A DNA stretch of 32,538 nucleotides. Origin: UBA2357 sp041678045 (GTDB taxonomy: Bacteria > Pseudomonadota > Gammaproteobacteria > Burkholderiales > Rhodocyclaceae). Positions 23,254-31,993 of this stretch are shown in pieces (position 1 is the stretch's first letter; the number at the start of each line of letters is the position of its first letter). The stretch lies in the NCBI GenBank assembly GCA_041678045.1, contig JBAYOV010000043.1, positions 1 to 32,538 on the forward strand, read 5' to 3'. A program made the position numbers and the translations under genes. The notes under the pieces were generated by a model. It had not been told where the DNA came from, searched no databases, and saw nothing but the letters and a program-made list of their open reading frames with translations.

Positions 23254-25670
23254 GGCAGTTCTCCTTTGGGGTGGTGGTGGAACAGGTCGGCCGCCCAGTC
23301 CAGGCCGTGTTGCCGCAGCCAGGCAGGAGCAAAACCAACGGGGGGAGCGGAGGCGGACAGCTCGTCGATCAGGCGCTGGTCCTGCGGTGTGGAAGCGCCC
23401 GCGAAGGCGAGCGTGACGGGCCCGAGGTCCAGGTCGAACAGGCGGTTGCCCAGACGCGACTGGTAGTAGTAGTCGCGCTTGGGTTGGGCGGTGGCAACGA
23501 TCTCGATCTGTCGGCTGTTGAGGCCGAAGCCTTCGTAGATCGTGCGGATCTGCGGCTCGGTGGCCTGCGGGTTGGGCAGGAAGATGCGGCTGGCGCAGCT
23601 CTCGATGATCGCGGGCGCAATGGTCGAGTCCTTGATGTCTGCCAGAGACTGCGTGGCAAAGATGACGCTGACGTTCTTTTTGCGCAGCGTCTTCAGCCAT
23701 TGGCGAATACGCGCCGCGAACACCGGGTCGTCCAGGAACAGCCAGGCTTCATCAAGAATCAGCAGCGTCGGCGCGCCGTCGAAACGCTCGTCGAAGCGCG
23801 CGAACAGGTAGCCCAGCACGGCCAGTACCGCAGCCTTGCTGTGCATCAGATCTTCCATTTCGAAGCACTGCACGTCCGCGGCGCCCAGCCGGTCGCGGTC
23901 GGCATCCAGCAACTTGCCGTGGGCGCCACCGAGCACATATGGCGCAAGTGCCTGTCGCAGGACGTTGGACTGCAGCAGCACCGACAGGCCGGTGAGCGTG
24001 CGCTGCTCCACGGGCGCGCCCGCAAGACTGACGAGAGCCGACCAGATGGCCGCCTTCTCGTCCGGGCCGACACTGATCCCCTCATGCCGCAGGCGGCCTT
24101 CAACCCATTCAGCCGCCCAGGTGCGATAGCCCTCACGGTCGATGCGGGCGAGTGGCTGAAACGCGATCGAACCGTCAGCGCCCAGATCGTAGTGCTCGCC
24201 GCCCAGACCAAAAATGGTGGCGCGCATCGAGCGCCCCATGTCGAAAGCGAAGATCCGCGAACCGGGATAGCGGCGGAACTGCATCGCCAGCGTGGCGAGC
24301 AAAACCGACTTGCCCATGCCGGTGGGGCCGGCCACCAGCGTGTGCCCCACGTCGCCGATGTGCGTCACCAGCCGGAACGGCGTCGCGCCTTCGGTGCGCG
24401 TGACGATCAGCGGCGGGCCGCCGAGATGGTCGTTCTTCTCCGGCCCGGCCCATACCGCCGACACCGGCATCATGTGCGCCAGGTTCAGCGTCGAGACGAT
24501 GGGCTGACGCACGTTGGCGTAGGCGTTGCCCGGAATGGACGACAGCCATGCATCCACGGCGTTGAGCGTTTCGGGAATGGTGACGAAGCCCCGGCCCTGG
24601 ATGGCACGCTCCACCATGCGCAGCTTCTCGTCGGCTGCGCCGGCGTCCTCGTCCATGACGGTGACGGTCACCGTCAGGTAGCCGAAGGCAACTTGATCGC
24701 TGCCCAGCTCCTGCAAGGCAGCATCCGCGTCCGCCGCCTTGTTGTTGGCGTCGGTATCGACCAGCGGCGACTCCTGCTGGAAGAGGGTTTCGCGCAGCAA
24801 GGCGATGACGTTCTTGCGCTTGGCGAACCACTGGCGGCGCAAGCGCCCCAACTCCCGTTCCGCCTCGGCTTTGTACAGGCAGAGAAAGCGTGTGCTCCAG
24901 CGATACGCAAAACCGAGGCGGTTCAAGTCGTCCAGAATCCCCGGCCAGGTCGAGGTCGGAAAGCCCCGCACCGACACCACGCGCAGGTGCTGGTCGCCCA
25001 GCATGGGCGCCAAGCCGCCGACCAGTGCGGAATCGGTCAGCAGCGCGTCGATGTGGAACGGCACTTCGGGAACGCCGACGCGGTAGCGCCGCGTCGAGAT
25101 GGAGGCGTGCAGGTAGGTCAGCGTCTGGCTGTCCTCGAGCCAGGCGATTTCCGGCATCACGCCGTCGAGCAGGTCGAAGACGCGATCGGTTTCCGCGACG
25201 AAGGCTTGCAGGCGCTCGCGCCAGTCCACGCCATTCGTCGGCGTGTTCTCGTAGAGCATCTTGGCTGCACGGGCACGGGATTCTTCGGGCGGCAAGTACA
25301 CCAGCGTCAGGTGATAGCCGCTCTCGAAGTGGTTGCCCGAGTCCTCAAAGGTGGCGCGGCGTTCCTCATCCACCAGCCACGACAGCGGTTCAGGGAACTC
25401 CGAGTGCGGATAGTCGGCAGCGGCACGGCGTTCGGCTTCGATAAACAGCGCCCAGCCCGAACCAAGCCGGCGCAGCGCGTTATTCAAGCGCGCCGACGTG
25501 GCGATCAGCTCGCCTTGCGTGGCGCTGTCCAAATCCGGCCCACGAAAGCGTGCCGTGCGCTGGAACGAGCCATCCTTGTTCAGCACCACGCCCGGCGCGA
25601 TCAGCCCGGCCCAGGGCAGCCAGTCGGCCAGCAGCGCGGGCCGCTGGCGGTATTCGGCAAGATTCAGCAT
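23250..25670 (-). CDS. trbE: Conjugal transfer ATPase TrbE (VirB4-like)
   Basis: An 806-residue VirB4/CagE-family ATPase that powers pilus biogenesis and substrate transfer from the cytoplasmic side of the membrane. Walker A is GPTGMGKS (~448-455) and Walker B is LLILDEAWLFLD. The N-terminal VirB4 domain begins MLNLAEYRQRPALLADWLPW. A conserved ATQSLADI segment follows Walker B. I chose the ATG at 25670, with AGGGAG upstream, since the frame is open further 5' but that part overlaps trbD out of frame. It overlaps trbJ (ATGA) and follows trbD with 10 bases between. Confidence 0.96.
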   Translation of the reverse strand: MLNLAEYRQRPALLADWLPWAGLIAPGVVLNKDGSFQRTARFRGPDLDSATQGELIATSARLNNALRRLGSGWALFIEAERRAAADYPHSEFPEPLSWLVDEERRATFEDSGNHFESGYHLTLVYLPPEESRARAAKMLYENTPTNGVDWRERLQAFVAETDRVFDLLDGVMPEIAWLEDSQTLTYLHASISTRRYRVGVPEVPFHIDALLTDSALVGGLAPMLGDQHLRVVSVRGFPTSTWPGILDDLNRLGFAYRWSTRFLCLYKAEAERELGRLRRQWFAKRKNVIALLRETLFQQESPLVDTDANNKAADADAALQELGSDQVAFGYLTVTVTVMDEDAGAADEKLRMVERAIQGRGFVTIPETLNAVDAWLSSIPGNAYANVRQPIVSTLNLAHMMPVSAVWAGPEKNDHLGGPPLIVTRTEGATPFRLVTHIGDVGHTLVAGPTGMGKSVLLATLAMQFRRYPGSRIFAFDMGRSMRATIFGLGGEHYDLGADGSIAFQPLARIDREGYRTWAAEWVEGRLRHEGISVGPDEKAAIWSALVSLAGAPVEQRTLTGLSVLLQSNVLRQALAPYVLGGAHGKLLDADRDRLGAADVQCFEMEDLMHSKAAVLAVLGYLFARFDERFDGAPTLLILDEAWLFLDDPVFAARIRQWLKTLRKKNVSVIFATQSLADIKDSTIAPAIIESCASRIFLPNPQATEPQIRTIYEGFGLNSRQIEIVATAQPKRDYYYQSRLGNRLFDLDLGPVTLAFAGASTPQDQRLIDELSASAPPVGFAPAWLRQHGLDWAADLFHHHPKGELP

Positions 25671-25680
25671 GGCATCTCCC

Positions 25681-25950
25681 TCACACGTCCAGCAGCGGCT
25701 TGTGCTTGATGTGCCTGGCGAAGACCGGCATGAACTGCGGATCGACACGCGCACCCCAGACCGCCAGCGAATGGCCGACGATCCAGAGCACCACGCCGGG
25801 AATCCACAATTGCAGACCCAGCCCGACGGCAGCGGCCAGCGTGCCGTTGGCAATCGCCACGGTGCGCGGCGCTCCTCCCAGCAGGATCGGCTCGGTCAGC
25901 GAGCGATGCAGCGGCACTTCAAAGCCCGGAAGATCAGTGGCCGTGCTCAT
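25681..25950 (-). CDS. trbD: Conjugal transfer protein TrbD (VirB3-like)
   Basis: An 89-residue inner-membrane protein with VirB3/TrbD features: FEVPLHRSLTEPILLGGAPR, two adjacent hydrophobic helices (~32-62), then WGARVDPQFMPVFARHIKHK. VirB3-type proteins act with VirB4 in channel assembly. The ATG at 25950 overlaps the trbC stop (ATGA). trbE follows after 10 bases. Confidence 0.94.
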   Translation of the reverse strand: MSTATDLPGFEVPLHRSLTEPILLGGAPRTVAIANGTLAAAVGLGLQLWIPGVVLWIVGHSLAVWGARVDPQFMPVFARHIKHKPLLDV

Positions 25951-26333
25951 ACGACGGCCCCGCCGGAGAAGCTGAAGAACGAGAGGAAGAAGCTCGAAGC
26001 CGCGAAGGCAATGGACAGGCCGAAGACGATCTGGATCAGCTTGCGAAAGCCGCCGCTGGTATCGCCGAAGGCCAACGCCAGGCCGGTGGCGATGATGATG
26101 ATCACCGCGACGATGCGGGCCACCGGCCCCTGGATGGATTCGAGGATGGATTGCAGCGGGCCTTCCCACGGCATCGAGGAACCGGCGGCCTGCGCCGTGC
26201 CCGCCAGCAACAGCATCAACACCGCGAGCAGCAACCCTTGTCCTGCGGATCGGGCCAGGCGATGTAAACGCGCCAGCATGGGCAGCGGGGAAAGCGGATT
26301 TATAGAATGACGGAAAGCATCAACGTGCGTCAT
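25947..26333 (-). CDS. trbC: Conjugal transfer pilin TrbC (VirB2-like)
   Basis: A 128-residue prepilin. It has a long N-terminus (~35 residues), then a signal-like helix (LLLAVLMLLLAGTAQA), and the pilin proper beginning near AAGSSMPWEGPL with two membrane helices (ARIVAVIIIIATGLALAFG and IQIVFGLSIAFAASSFFLSFF). This is the normal VirB2/TrbC layout for the pilus subunit. The ATG at 26333 overlaps the trbB stop; an internal Met (M19) would give a signal peptide of more usual length. Confidence 0.92.
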   Translation of the reverse strand: MTHVDAFRHSINPLSPLPMLARLHRLARSAGQGLLLAVLMLLLAGTAQAAGSSMPWEGPLQSILESIQGPVARIVAVIIIIATGLALAFGDTSGGFRKLIQIVFGLSIAFAASSFFLSFFSFSGGAVV

Positions 26334-27400
26334 GGCAGTTCTCCAGGTTGTTCAGGGATCGAGGAAGGCGCAGCGGCAGCGGCTGCGAGAGGAACAGGCG
26401 GCAGCTCGGGAAGCGGCGCTTCCAGCGCATCCGCCAGGCGGTAGCCCGCGCCATCGAAACCGACGACGCGGGAAATGGTTTCGACGTGGCGCTTGCGGCC
26501 ACGGCCTGCGATGTGGATCACGACATTGACCGCCTCGGCGATCAGGGCGCGGGGTGGATTCACCGCCACTTCGAGGATTAGTTGCTCCAGGCGCAGCAGC
26601 GCGCCCAAGGCGGAGCCGGCATGGATGGTGGCGATGCCACCGGGGTGACCGGTGCCCCAGACCTTCACCAGATCCAGCGCTTCGCAGCCGCGCACTTCGC
26701 CCACGATCACGCGATCCGGGCGCAGCCGCATCGTGGCGCGCACCAGCTCCTGCATCGACACCACGCCTACGCGGGTGCGCAGCGGCACATGGTCACGGGC
26801 GGCGCATTGCAGCTCGATGGTGTCTTCGAGCACCAGCACGCGGTCGCCGGTGGCGGCGATCTCGGCCAGCAAGGCATTGGCCAGCGTGGTCTTGCCGGTG
26901 CTGGTGCCACCGGCGATCAGGATGTTCTGCCGCTCGCGCACGGCATGGCGCAGGAACTCGGCCTGCCCAGCGGTCAGGATGCCATCGGCCACATAGCGAT
27001 CCAGACCGATGATGCTCACTGCGCGCTTGCGCAGCGCAAAGGCCGGGCCAGGTGCGGCGGGCGGCAGGATGCCCTCGAAGCGTTCGCCCGTCTCCGGCAG
27101 TTCGGCGGTCAAGAGCGGTTGGCCGCGATGTACCTCCGCACCGACATGGGCGGCCACCAGACGAATGATGCGTTCGCCATCGGCCTCGGGCAGTTCGACG
27201 CCGAGCGGCGCACGGCCAGAGGACAGACGATCCACCCACAATGTCCGGTCGGGGTTGAGCATCACTTCCACCACGTCCGGGTCTTCCAGCGCAGCGGCAA
27301 TCACCGGCCCCATCGCCGTGCGTAGCATCTGGATGCGGCGATCCTGGGACGCTGTAGCGGATGAGCGCGGTTCGGCTGGGATTTGAGGAACGGCACTCAT
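26330..27400 (-). CDS. trbB: Conjugal transfer ATPase TrbB (VirB11-like)
   Basis: A 356-residue hexameric traffic ATPase of the VirB11 family, cytoplasmic face of the type IV secretion channel. Walker A is GGTSTGKTT (~164-172), the Asp box is LVLEDTIELQC, and Walker B and His-box segments are RPDRVIVGEVRG and TGHPGGIATIHAGS. Length is normal with a Pro/Gln-rich end. The ATG at 27400 overlaps the copG-type stop (ATGA) and its own stop overlaps the trbC start. Confidence 0.96.
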   Translation of the reverse strand: MSAVPQIPAEPRSSATASQDRRIQMLRTAMGPVIAAALEDPDVVEVMLNPDRTLWVDRLSSGRAPLGVELPEADGERIIRLVAAHVGAEVHRGQPLLTAELPETGERFEGILPPAAPGPAFALRKRAVSIIGLDRYVADGILTAGQAEFLRHAVRERQNILIAGGTSTGKTTLANALLAEIAATGDRVLVLEDTIELQCAARDHVPLRTRVGVVSMQELVRATMRLRPDRVIVGEVRGCEALDLVKVWGTGHPGGIATIHAGSALGALLRLEQLILEVAVNPPRALIAEAVNVVIHIAGRGRKRHVETISRVVGFDGAGYRLADALEAPLPELPPVPLAAAAAAPSSIPEQPGELP

Positions 27401-27873
27401 GGCGCACGCTCCGCAGTGCGTTCATGGGCGGCAGCCATCGCCGCCGCCTCATCCATGCGCATGGGGTCGGGGTGCAGTTCTTCCACCACGTCGCGCACCA
27501 GGCTGCGGCCACGCAGGAGGTGGCGGCCCAACTGTTCGACGAACTGCTCGAAGCGCGCCTTACCCTGAGCACGAGCCGCATCCTGATGGGCTTCGGGCAC
27601 CGGCGTACTGACGGTCAGGTAGTAGCGGATGAACAGCGCCAGCGTTTCGATCTGGATGTTCTGGTCACGCTCCAGCCGCTCAGCTTGCCGCGACAGGCGA
27701 TCTAACCGCTTGGCAATAGCGGCCTCACGCTGGTCGCCGGCATCCGGCGACAGCCAGGACGCCAAGGCAGCGGCGACGATACTGGACTTGGACACGCCTT
27801 TCTTGGCGGCCAGCTCGTCGAGGCGCTTGGCGTGCTCGTGCTGGATGAACAGGTTCAATCGGTATTGACTCAT
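27397..27873 (-). CDS. CopG/ribbon-helix-helix family regulator of the trb cluster
   Basis: A 158-residue protein. The first ~45 residues form a ribbon-helix-helix DNA-binding motif (YRLNLFIQHEHAKRLDELAAKKGVSKSSIVAAAL). The rest is helical and coiled-coil-like (AIAKRLDRLSRQAERLERDQ). In Tn4371-like elements a CopG gene sits between traG and trbB, as here. It probably binds DNA to autoregulate the transfer genes or takes part in relaxosome control; which is inference. It overlaps its neighbours on both sides (ATGA). Confidence 0.88.
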   Translation of the reverse strand: MSQYRLNLFIQHEHAKRLDELAAKKGVSKSSIVAAALASWLSPDAGDQREAAIAKRLDRLSRQAERLERDQNIQIETLALFIRYYLTVSTPVPEAHQDAARAQGKARFEQFVEQLGRHLLRGRSLVRDVVEELHPDPMRMDEAAAMAAAHERTAERAP

Positions 27874-29876
27874 AGGTCGATTCCGTCGTTGGGGTCGAGA
27901 GAAGCCAGTCGCGCCGTGCGTTGCAGGGCGGGGTCGAGCTGGCCGGGAAGCACCGGGGGCATGTCTTCGTCATCGAGCAGCGACAGGTCGCTGGCCGAGG
28001 TATCCATCGCGGGGGCATAAGCGACGGCTTCGGAGAGTTCGGGCTGACGGCGCGGTCCTCCGTCGTCGGTCGAACCCAAGGCCTCCAGGTCATCTCCGGA
28101 TGCCGTGGCCGTTGCCGCAGGCACCGCAGGTATTGCCAGGCCGCTCCAGTCGTCAGGTCGTGCAGGCGGCACATCGGCATAGCCGCCCGCCGTCACCGCA
28201 GGCGGCGGCAATACCCGTTGCTTGAAATTGGCGTCGGCGAAATAGCGCAGCTTTTTTGCCTTGATCGGCGGGAGGCTGGACACCATCACTACGGATTCAT
28301 CGGGTGGGAGCTGCATCACTTCGCCCGGCGTCAGCAGCGGCCGCGCCGTCTCCTGCCGCGACACCATCAGGTGCCCCAGCCACGGCGCAAGCCGGTGGCC
28401 TGCGTAGTTGCGCTGGGCGCGCAACTCAGTGGCCGTGCCCAAAGTTTCGGAAATGCGTTTGGCCGTGCGTTCGTCGTTGGTGGCGAAGGTCACACGCACA
28501 TGGCAGTTGTCCAATATCGAATGGTTCTGGCCGTAGGCTTTGTCAATCTGGTTCAGACTTTGGGCGATGAGGAAGCTGCGGATGCCGTAGCCCGCCATGA
28601 AGGCCAGCGCTGTCTCGAAGAAGTCAAGGCGGCCCAGCGCCGGGAACTCATCGAGCATCAACAGCAGCTTGTGGCGACGCGCGATGCCGTCGCTGCCATC
28701 CAGCGATTCGGTGAGCCGTCGGCCGATCTGGTTGAGGATCAGGCGGATCAGCGGTTTGGTGCGCGAAATGTCCGACGGCGGCACCACCAGATACAGCGAG
28801 ACGGGATGCTCGGATGCAATCAGGTCAGCGATGCGCCAGTCGCAGCGCGACGTGACTTCGGCCACCGTGGGGTCACGGTACAGGCCCAGGAACGACATGG
28901 CCGTGCTCAATACGCCGGAACGCTCGTTGTCCGACTTGTTGAGCACTTCGCGGGCAGCGGATGCAACGACGGGATGCTGGGTATCGCCCAGGTGTTTGGT
29001 CGTCATCATCCGGTGCAAGGTCAGCTCGAACGGGCTGGCCGGATCGGACAGGAAGTTGGCGACTCCACACAGCGTCTTGTCTTCGCCTGCATAGAGCACA
29101 TGCAGGATCGCGCCGACCAGCAGCGCGTGACTGGTCTTCTCCCAGTGGTTGCGCTTCTCCAACGCGCCTTCGGGATCGACCAGGATGTCCGCGATGTTCT
29201 GTACATCACGCACCTCATGCGCGCCGCGCCGGACTTCCAGTAGCGGGTTGTAGGCTGCCGAACTGGCATCGGTCGGGTTGAACAGCAGGCAGTGCGAGAA
29301 GCGCGAGCGCCAGCCTGCGGTGATCTGCCAGTTCTCGCCCTTGATGTCATGGATGACGGCCGAAGCCGGCCAGGACAACAATGTCGGGACGACCAAGCCG
29401 ACACCCTTGCCCGAGCGGGTGGGTGCGAAAGTCAGGACGTGTTCCGGGCCTTCATGGCGCAGATACTCGTTGCGATACTTGCCGAGAAAGACGCCAGCAG
29501 GCTGCGTCAGCCCTGCCTTGCGAATGTCGGTGGCATCGGCCCAGCGGGCCGAGCCATAGGTCGTCACCTTGCGCGCCTGGCGCGAGCGCCACACCGACAT
29601 GGCGATGGCGACCACCACAGCCAGCAAGCCGCTGCCAGCCGCGATCATGCCGCCGGTGTCGAACACCTGCGGCGCGTAGGCGTCGAAGAAGAACCACCAT
29701 TCGAACAGCTTCCATGGGTAATAGACTGGCGTACCGTGGAAGTCGAACCAGGGCGAGCCCAGGCGTAGCTGGTAGCCCAAGGCGGCAGCTGTCCATTGCG
29801 TGGCACCCCACACACCGGCGATCACGATGCCAAAGACGGCGGCGATCTGCCCGAACAACACACCCTGAGCCTGCAT
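27870..29876 (-). CDS. traG: Type IV coupling protein TraG (VirD4-like)
   Basis: A 668-residue coupling protein that recruits the relaxase-DNA complex to the trb channel. There are two N-terminal membrane helices (~8-33 and ~74-94), Walker A APTRSGKGVG (~151-160), Walker B LLMLDEFPALGRLD, and typical DIKGENW, ERSGVLSTAMSFL and LRDPTVAE-type phrases. I chose the ATG at 29876, with GGAGG 8 bases upstream; a longer frame exists to 29927 but adds residues before the first helix without a ribosome-binding site. The stop overlaps the CopG-type start. It is the first gene of the trb operon after a ~235-base gap. Confidence 0.94.
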   Translation of the reverse strand: MQAQGVLFGQIAAVFGIVIAGVWGATQWTAAALGYQLRLGSPWFDFHGTPVYYPWKLFEWWFFFDAYAPQVFDTGGMIAAGSGLLAVVVAIAMSVWRSRQARKVTTYGSARWADATDIRKAGLTQPAGVFLGKYRNEYLRHEGPEHVLTFAPTRSGKGVGLVVPTLLSWPASAVIHDIKGENWQITAGWRSRFSHCLLFNPTDASSAAYNPLLEVRRGAHEVRDVQNIADILVDPEGALEKRNHWEKTSHALLVGAILHVLYAGEDKTLCGVANFLSDPASPFELTLHRMMTTKHLGDTQHPVVASAAREVLNKSDNERSGVLSTAMSFLGLYRDPTVAEVTSRCDWRIADLIASEHPVSLYLVVPPSDISRTKPLIRLILNQIGRRLTESLDGSDGIARRHKLLLMLDEFPALGRLDFFETALAFMAGYGIRSFLIAQSLNQIDKAYGQNHSILDNCHVRVTFATNDERTAKRISETLGTATELRAQRNYAGHRLAPWLGHLMVSRQETARPLLTPGEVMQLPPDESVVMVSSLPPIKAKKLRYFADANFKQRVLPPPAVTAGGYADVPPARPDDWSGLAIPAVPAATATASGDDLEALGSTDDGGPRRQPELSEAVAYAPAMDTSASDLSLLDDEDMPPVLPGQLDPALQRTARLASLDPNDGIDL

Positions 29877-30111
29877 ACCTTGGCCTCCGATTTCTCCTGC
29901 GCTGATTCCCCGTGGGAAACGCGGCACAAAGGCGTGCCGCAGGCGTCAGGATCGGTGCCGGTTCAGTGCCGGTCAAAGACCGTTATCGGCAGCAAGGTGA
30001 TGCAAAAAGCATGGTTTCATGCAGGGGCGAAATCAGTAAAAAAGCCTCAGGCGCGAGCGCACTGCGGCGTGTCGAGAAAGAAAACGAAGATATGCGGCAA
30101 GCCGCCAACGG
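29877..30111 (-). promoter_or_regulatory. Leader/promoter region between eexN and traG
   Basis: 235 bases without a supported gene. It holds a GCGGCAC/GTGCCGC hairpin (29921-29940), an 11-base-period direct repeat of GTGCCGGT (29955-29962 and 29966-29973), and a CGGTCAAAGACCG inverted repeat (29970-29982). A GCATG/CATGC stem (30009-30022) followed on the minus strand by TTTTT could be a weak terminator after eexN. The cluster of repeats suggests operators for CopG or the LysR regulator. No clear sigma70 pair was found. Confidence 0.45.
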
Positions 30112-30378
30112 TCAGAACTTCGGCGGCGTTTCCGATGGCGTGTAAGGCACCTTGCCGTCGCCGAAGAAGCGCTTGTTCGTCGCTTCGGCCACCCGGTTAC
30201 ACAACACGTCGCCCATCGTCGGCCGCTCGGTCTTGCACTGACGGCGCAGTTCCTTCAAACGCTCGGGATCAGCGGCCAGTTCGTCCACGGTCGGCACATT
30301 GGCTTGCTGCTTCGGCGGCTCGGACGGGCCGCAGGCCGTGAGTGCTGCAACCAGCAACAAAGGGGTAAGTCGCTTCAT
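30112..30378 (-). CDS. EexN family entry-exclusion lipoprotein
   Basis: An 88-residue lipoprotein, signal MKRLTPLLLVAALTAC with lipobox LTAC (C16). The mature part carries VDELAADPERLKELRRQC...GDVLC and a conserved aromatic-Gly tail (RFFGDGK). This is the EexN family signature, named for the entry-exclusion protein of plasmid pKM101. It should stop further copies entering the host. It overlaps the LysR stop (ATGA), so LysR and EexN form one transcript. It is a second paralogue beside the one at 22185. Confidence 0.85.
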   Translation of the reverse strand: MKRLTPLLLVAALTACGPSEPPKQQANVPTVDELAADPERLKELRRQCKTERPTMGDVLCNRVAEATNKRFFGDGKVPYTPSETPPKF

Positions 30379-31319
30379 GGCTCGATGTCCTCCGGGGGAT
30401 CTGGTTCAGGTGGTCGCGCGGGTCTCACGCCTTCGGGCAAGTCGATGGCCTGCACCCTTTCGATGAATCGAGACAGCACTTCCGAAGACTCACCTTCTCG
30501 ATGCAGCAGATAAGTCGTTAGCACAGGGGAACGGCCCGCCAGAGGCCGCGCGACCACACCCGGCTCGCGGCTGGCCGCGATGTGTGGTGCACCAGTCAGG
30601 CCCAACGCAAAGCCGGCCGACACCAGCGCCATCATCAAATCGCAGGACGCCACGCGCTCAGCAATCAGCGGCTCCATGTCCGAGCGGCGCAGCACGCGCT
30701 CGACTTGGCGCGCATGGCCTTCGCATACTTGTGGATCGCACAGCACCAGAGGATGGCGCAGCAACTCTTCCAGCGGTATGCGCTTGTGCCTGAGCAGTGG
30801 ATGCCGCGCAGGCACTGCCACCATCAGGGGGTCACTCCAGACTGCTTGAGCCACGACGCCATCGCCCAATTCATCGGACTGCGCGAAACCCACGTCGTAG
30901 AGGTCATCATGCAGCCCCTTGATCTGTTGTGACAGCGGCACCTCGAACAGCCGGATCTCTACTTCGGGCTCCTCCTGCCGGCACAACGCCAACAAGGCCG
31001 GCAGACGCGACGGCGTGATGCCGTCGGACAGGGCAATGCGCAACTGACCATGAAAGCCATTGACCGCTGCCTGCACGCTGTCGCGGGCTTGTTGCAAGGC
31101 CGTGAAGATGCGCGGCACATGCTCCAGAAACAGCTTGCCTGCCCGTGTCAGCTTTGTGCTGCGGCTGGTGCGGACGAACAACTGTTCACCCAGGTCTTCT
31201 TCCAGCTCTTTGATGGTGCGGGACAGTGGCGACTGCTCGATGTGCAGCCGCTCGGCTGCCCTGGCAAAGTGGAGTTCTTCAGCCACTGCTAAAAAGCATC
31301 GGAGGTGGCGCAACTCCAT
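30375..31319 (-). CDS. LysR family transcriptional regulator
   Basis: A 314-residue LysR-type regulator. The winged helix-turn-helix is at ~1-60 (MELRHLRCFLAVAEELHFARAA start, helix LSRTIKELEEDLGEQLFVR), followed by the linker and a periplasmic-binding-protein-like effector domain. Similarity is to BenM/CatR/TfdR-type aromatic-responsive regulators, by eye. The C-terminus is Pro/Glu-rich (ARPPEPDPPEDIEP), an unusual tail that overlaps the next gene. It is not divergent from its neighbours, unlike most LysR genes; its target may be traG/trb or the downstream EexN. The ATG at 31319 has a purine-rich GAGGAGAGG stretch upstream. Confidence 0.9.
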   Translation of the reverse strand: MELRHLRCFLAVAEELHFARAAERLHIEQSPLSRTIKELEEDLGEQLFVRTSRSTKLTRAGKLFLEHVPRIFTALQQARDSVQAAVNGFHGQLRIALSDGITPSRLPALLALCRQEEPEVEIRLFEVPLSQQIKGLHDDLYDVGFAQSDELGDGVVAQAVWSDPLMVAVPARHPLLRHKRIPLEELLRHPLVLCDPQVCEGHARQVERVLRRSDMEPLIAERVASCDLMMALVSAGFALGLTGAPHIAASREPGVVARPLAGRSPVLTTYLLHREGESSEVLSRFIERVQAIDLPEGVRPARPPEPDPPEDIEP

Positions 31320-31376
31320 ATCGACTCCCTCTCCTCACTTAGCACAGCATCTTGCTGGGGCGTACGACCTGCTCTT

Positions 31377-31973
31377 TCATGAGGGAAGGCCGGTCAATAC
31401 CAGTTCACCTTTGGGAGCAGGCGTTCGAGCGACATTCATGATCCAGCAAACGCATGAGAAATAGCCGATCAAGGCACATATCTCCACTACGCCACGCTCG
31501 CCCCAACGTTCTCTCGCAGCCTCGTAGGTCGAATCACTAACACCGTGCCGATGCAACAGCTCGGTGGTGAATGCCCATGCATCGGCCTCCTCCTCTGTCA
31601 TTGTGCGAGGACGGGTCGCTTGAGCCATGTCCTCCAGTGTGGTTTCGGCTACGCCCGCGCCTATCGCCAGAGGAAAATGGACAGCCCATTCAAACTGATT
31701 ACCTAATTCGCGAGCAACCAGCAAAGTCACAAACTCGTTGACATTTTTTGGCAGAACAGATTCAAACCGCAGATATTCTCCGACGCCGGCCAGTCGCTCA
31801 AGCAATACCGGGCTTTGCATCAAAGGAATGAAAGGCCCTTTCACTCCTTTTCGGGGCCCGGCAATCAATGCATCGACTGCAACTCGTTGAGCCTGCGTCA
31901 TAGACTCCATCGGCGGTAAGGGCAAACGCTCGCTGCGCTTTTGACCAAAGCCTTGCTGAATGGTTGTGTTCAT
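31377..31973 (-). CDS. Carboxymuconolactone decarboxylase-family protein
   Basis: A 198-residue protein of the CMD/AhpD fold. It has the helix phrases RVAVDALIAGPRKGVKGPF, PVLLERLAGVGEYLRFE, ARELGNQFEWAVHFPLAIGAGV and a second-repeat-like FTTELLHRHGVSD. There is no CxxC redox pair, so it is not AhpD-type. It may be a lactone decarboxylase-like or detoxification enzyme of unknown substrate. AGGAGAA lies 7 bases before the ATG. It follows the broken MFS gene with 20 bases between, and precedes LysR by 57 bases. Lower GC than the trb genes, by eye. Confidence 0.8.
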   Translation of the reverse strand: MNTTIQQGFGQKRSERLPLPPMESMTQAQRVAVDALIAGPRKGVKGPFIPLMQSPVLLERLAGVGEYLRFESVLPKNVNEFVTLLVARELGNQFEWAVHFPLAIGAGVAETTLEDMAQATRPRTMTEEEADAWAFTTELLHRHGVSDSTYEAARERWGERGVVEICALIGYFSCVCWIMNVARTPAPKGELVLTGLPS

Positions 31974-31993
31974 GGGTTCTCCTAAATGAAAGC

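Noticed and set aside
29877..29927. Longer traG start at 29927
   Set aside because: It lacks a ribosome-binding site, while GGAGG precedes the ATG at 29876.
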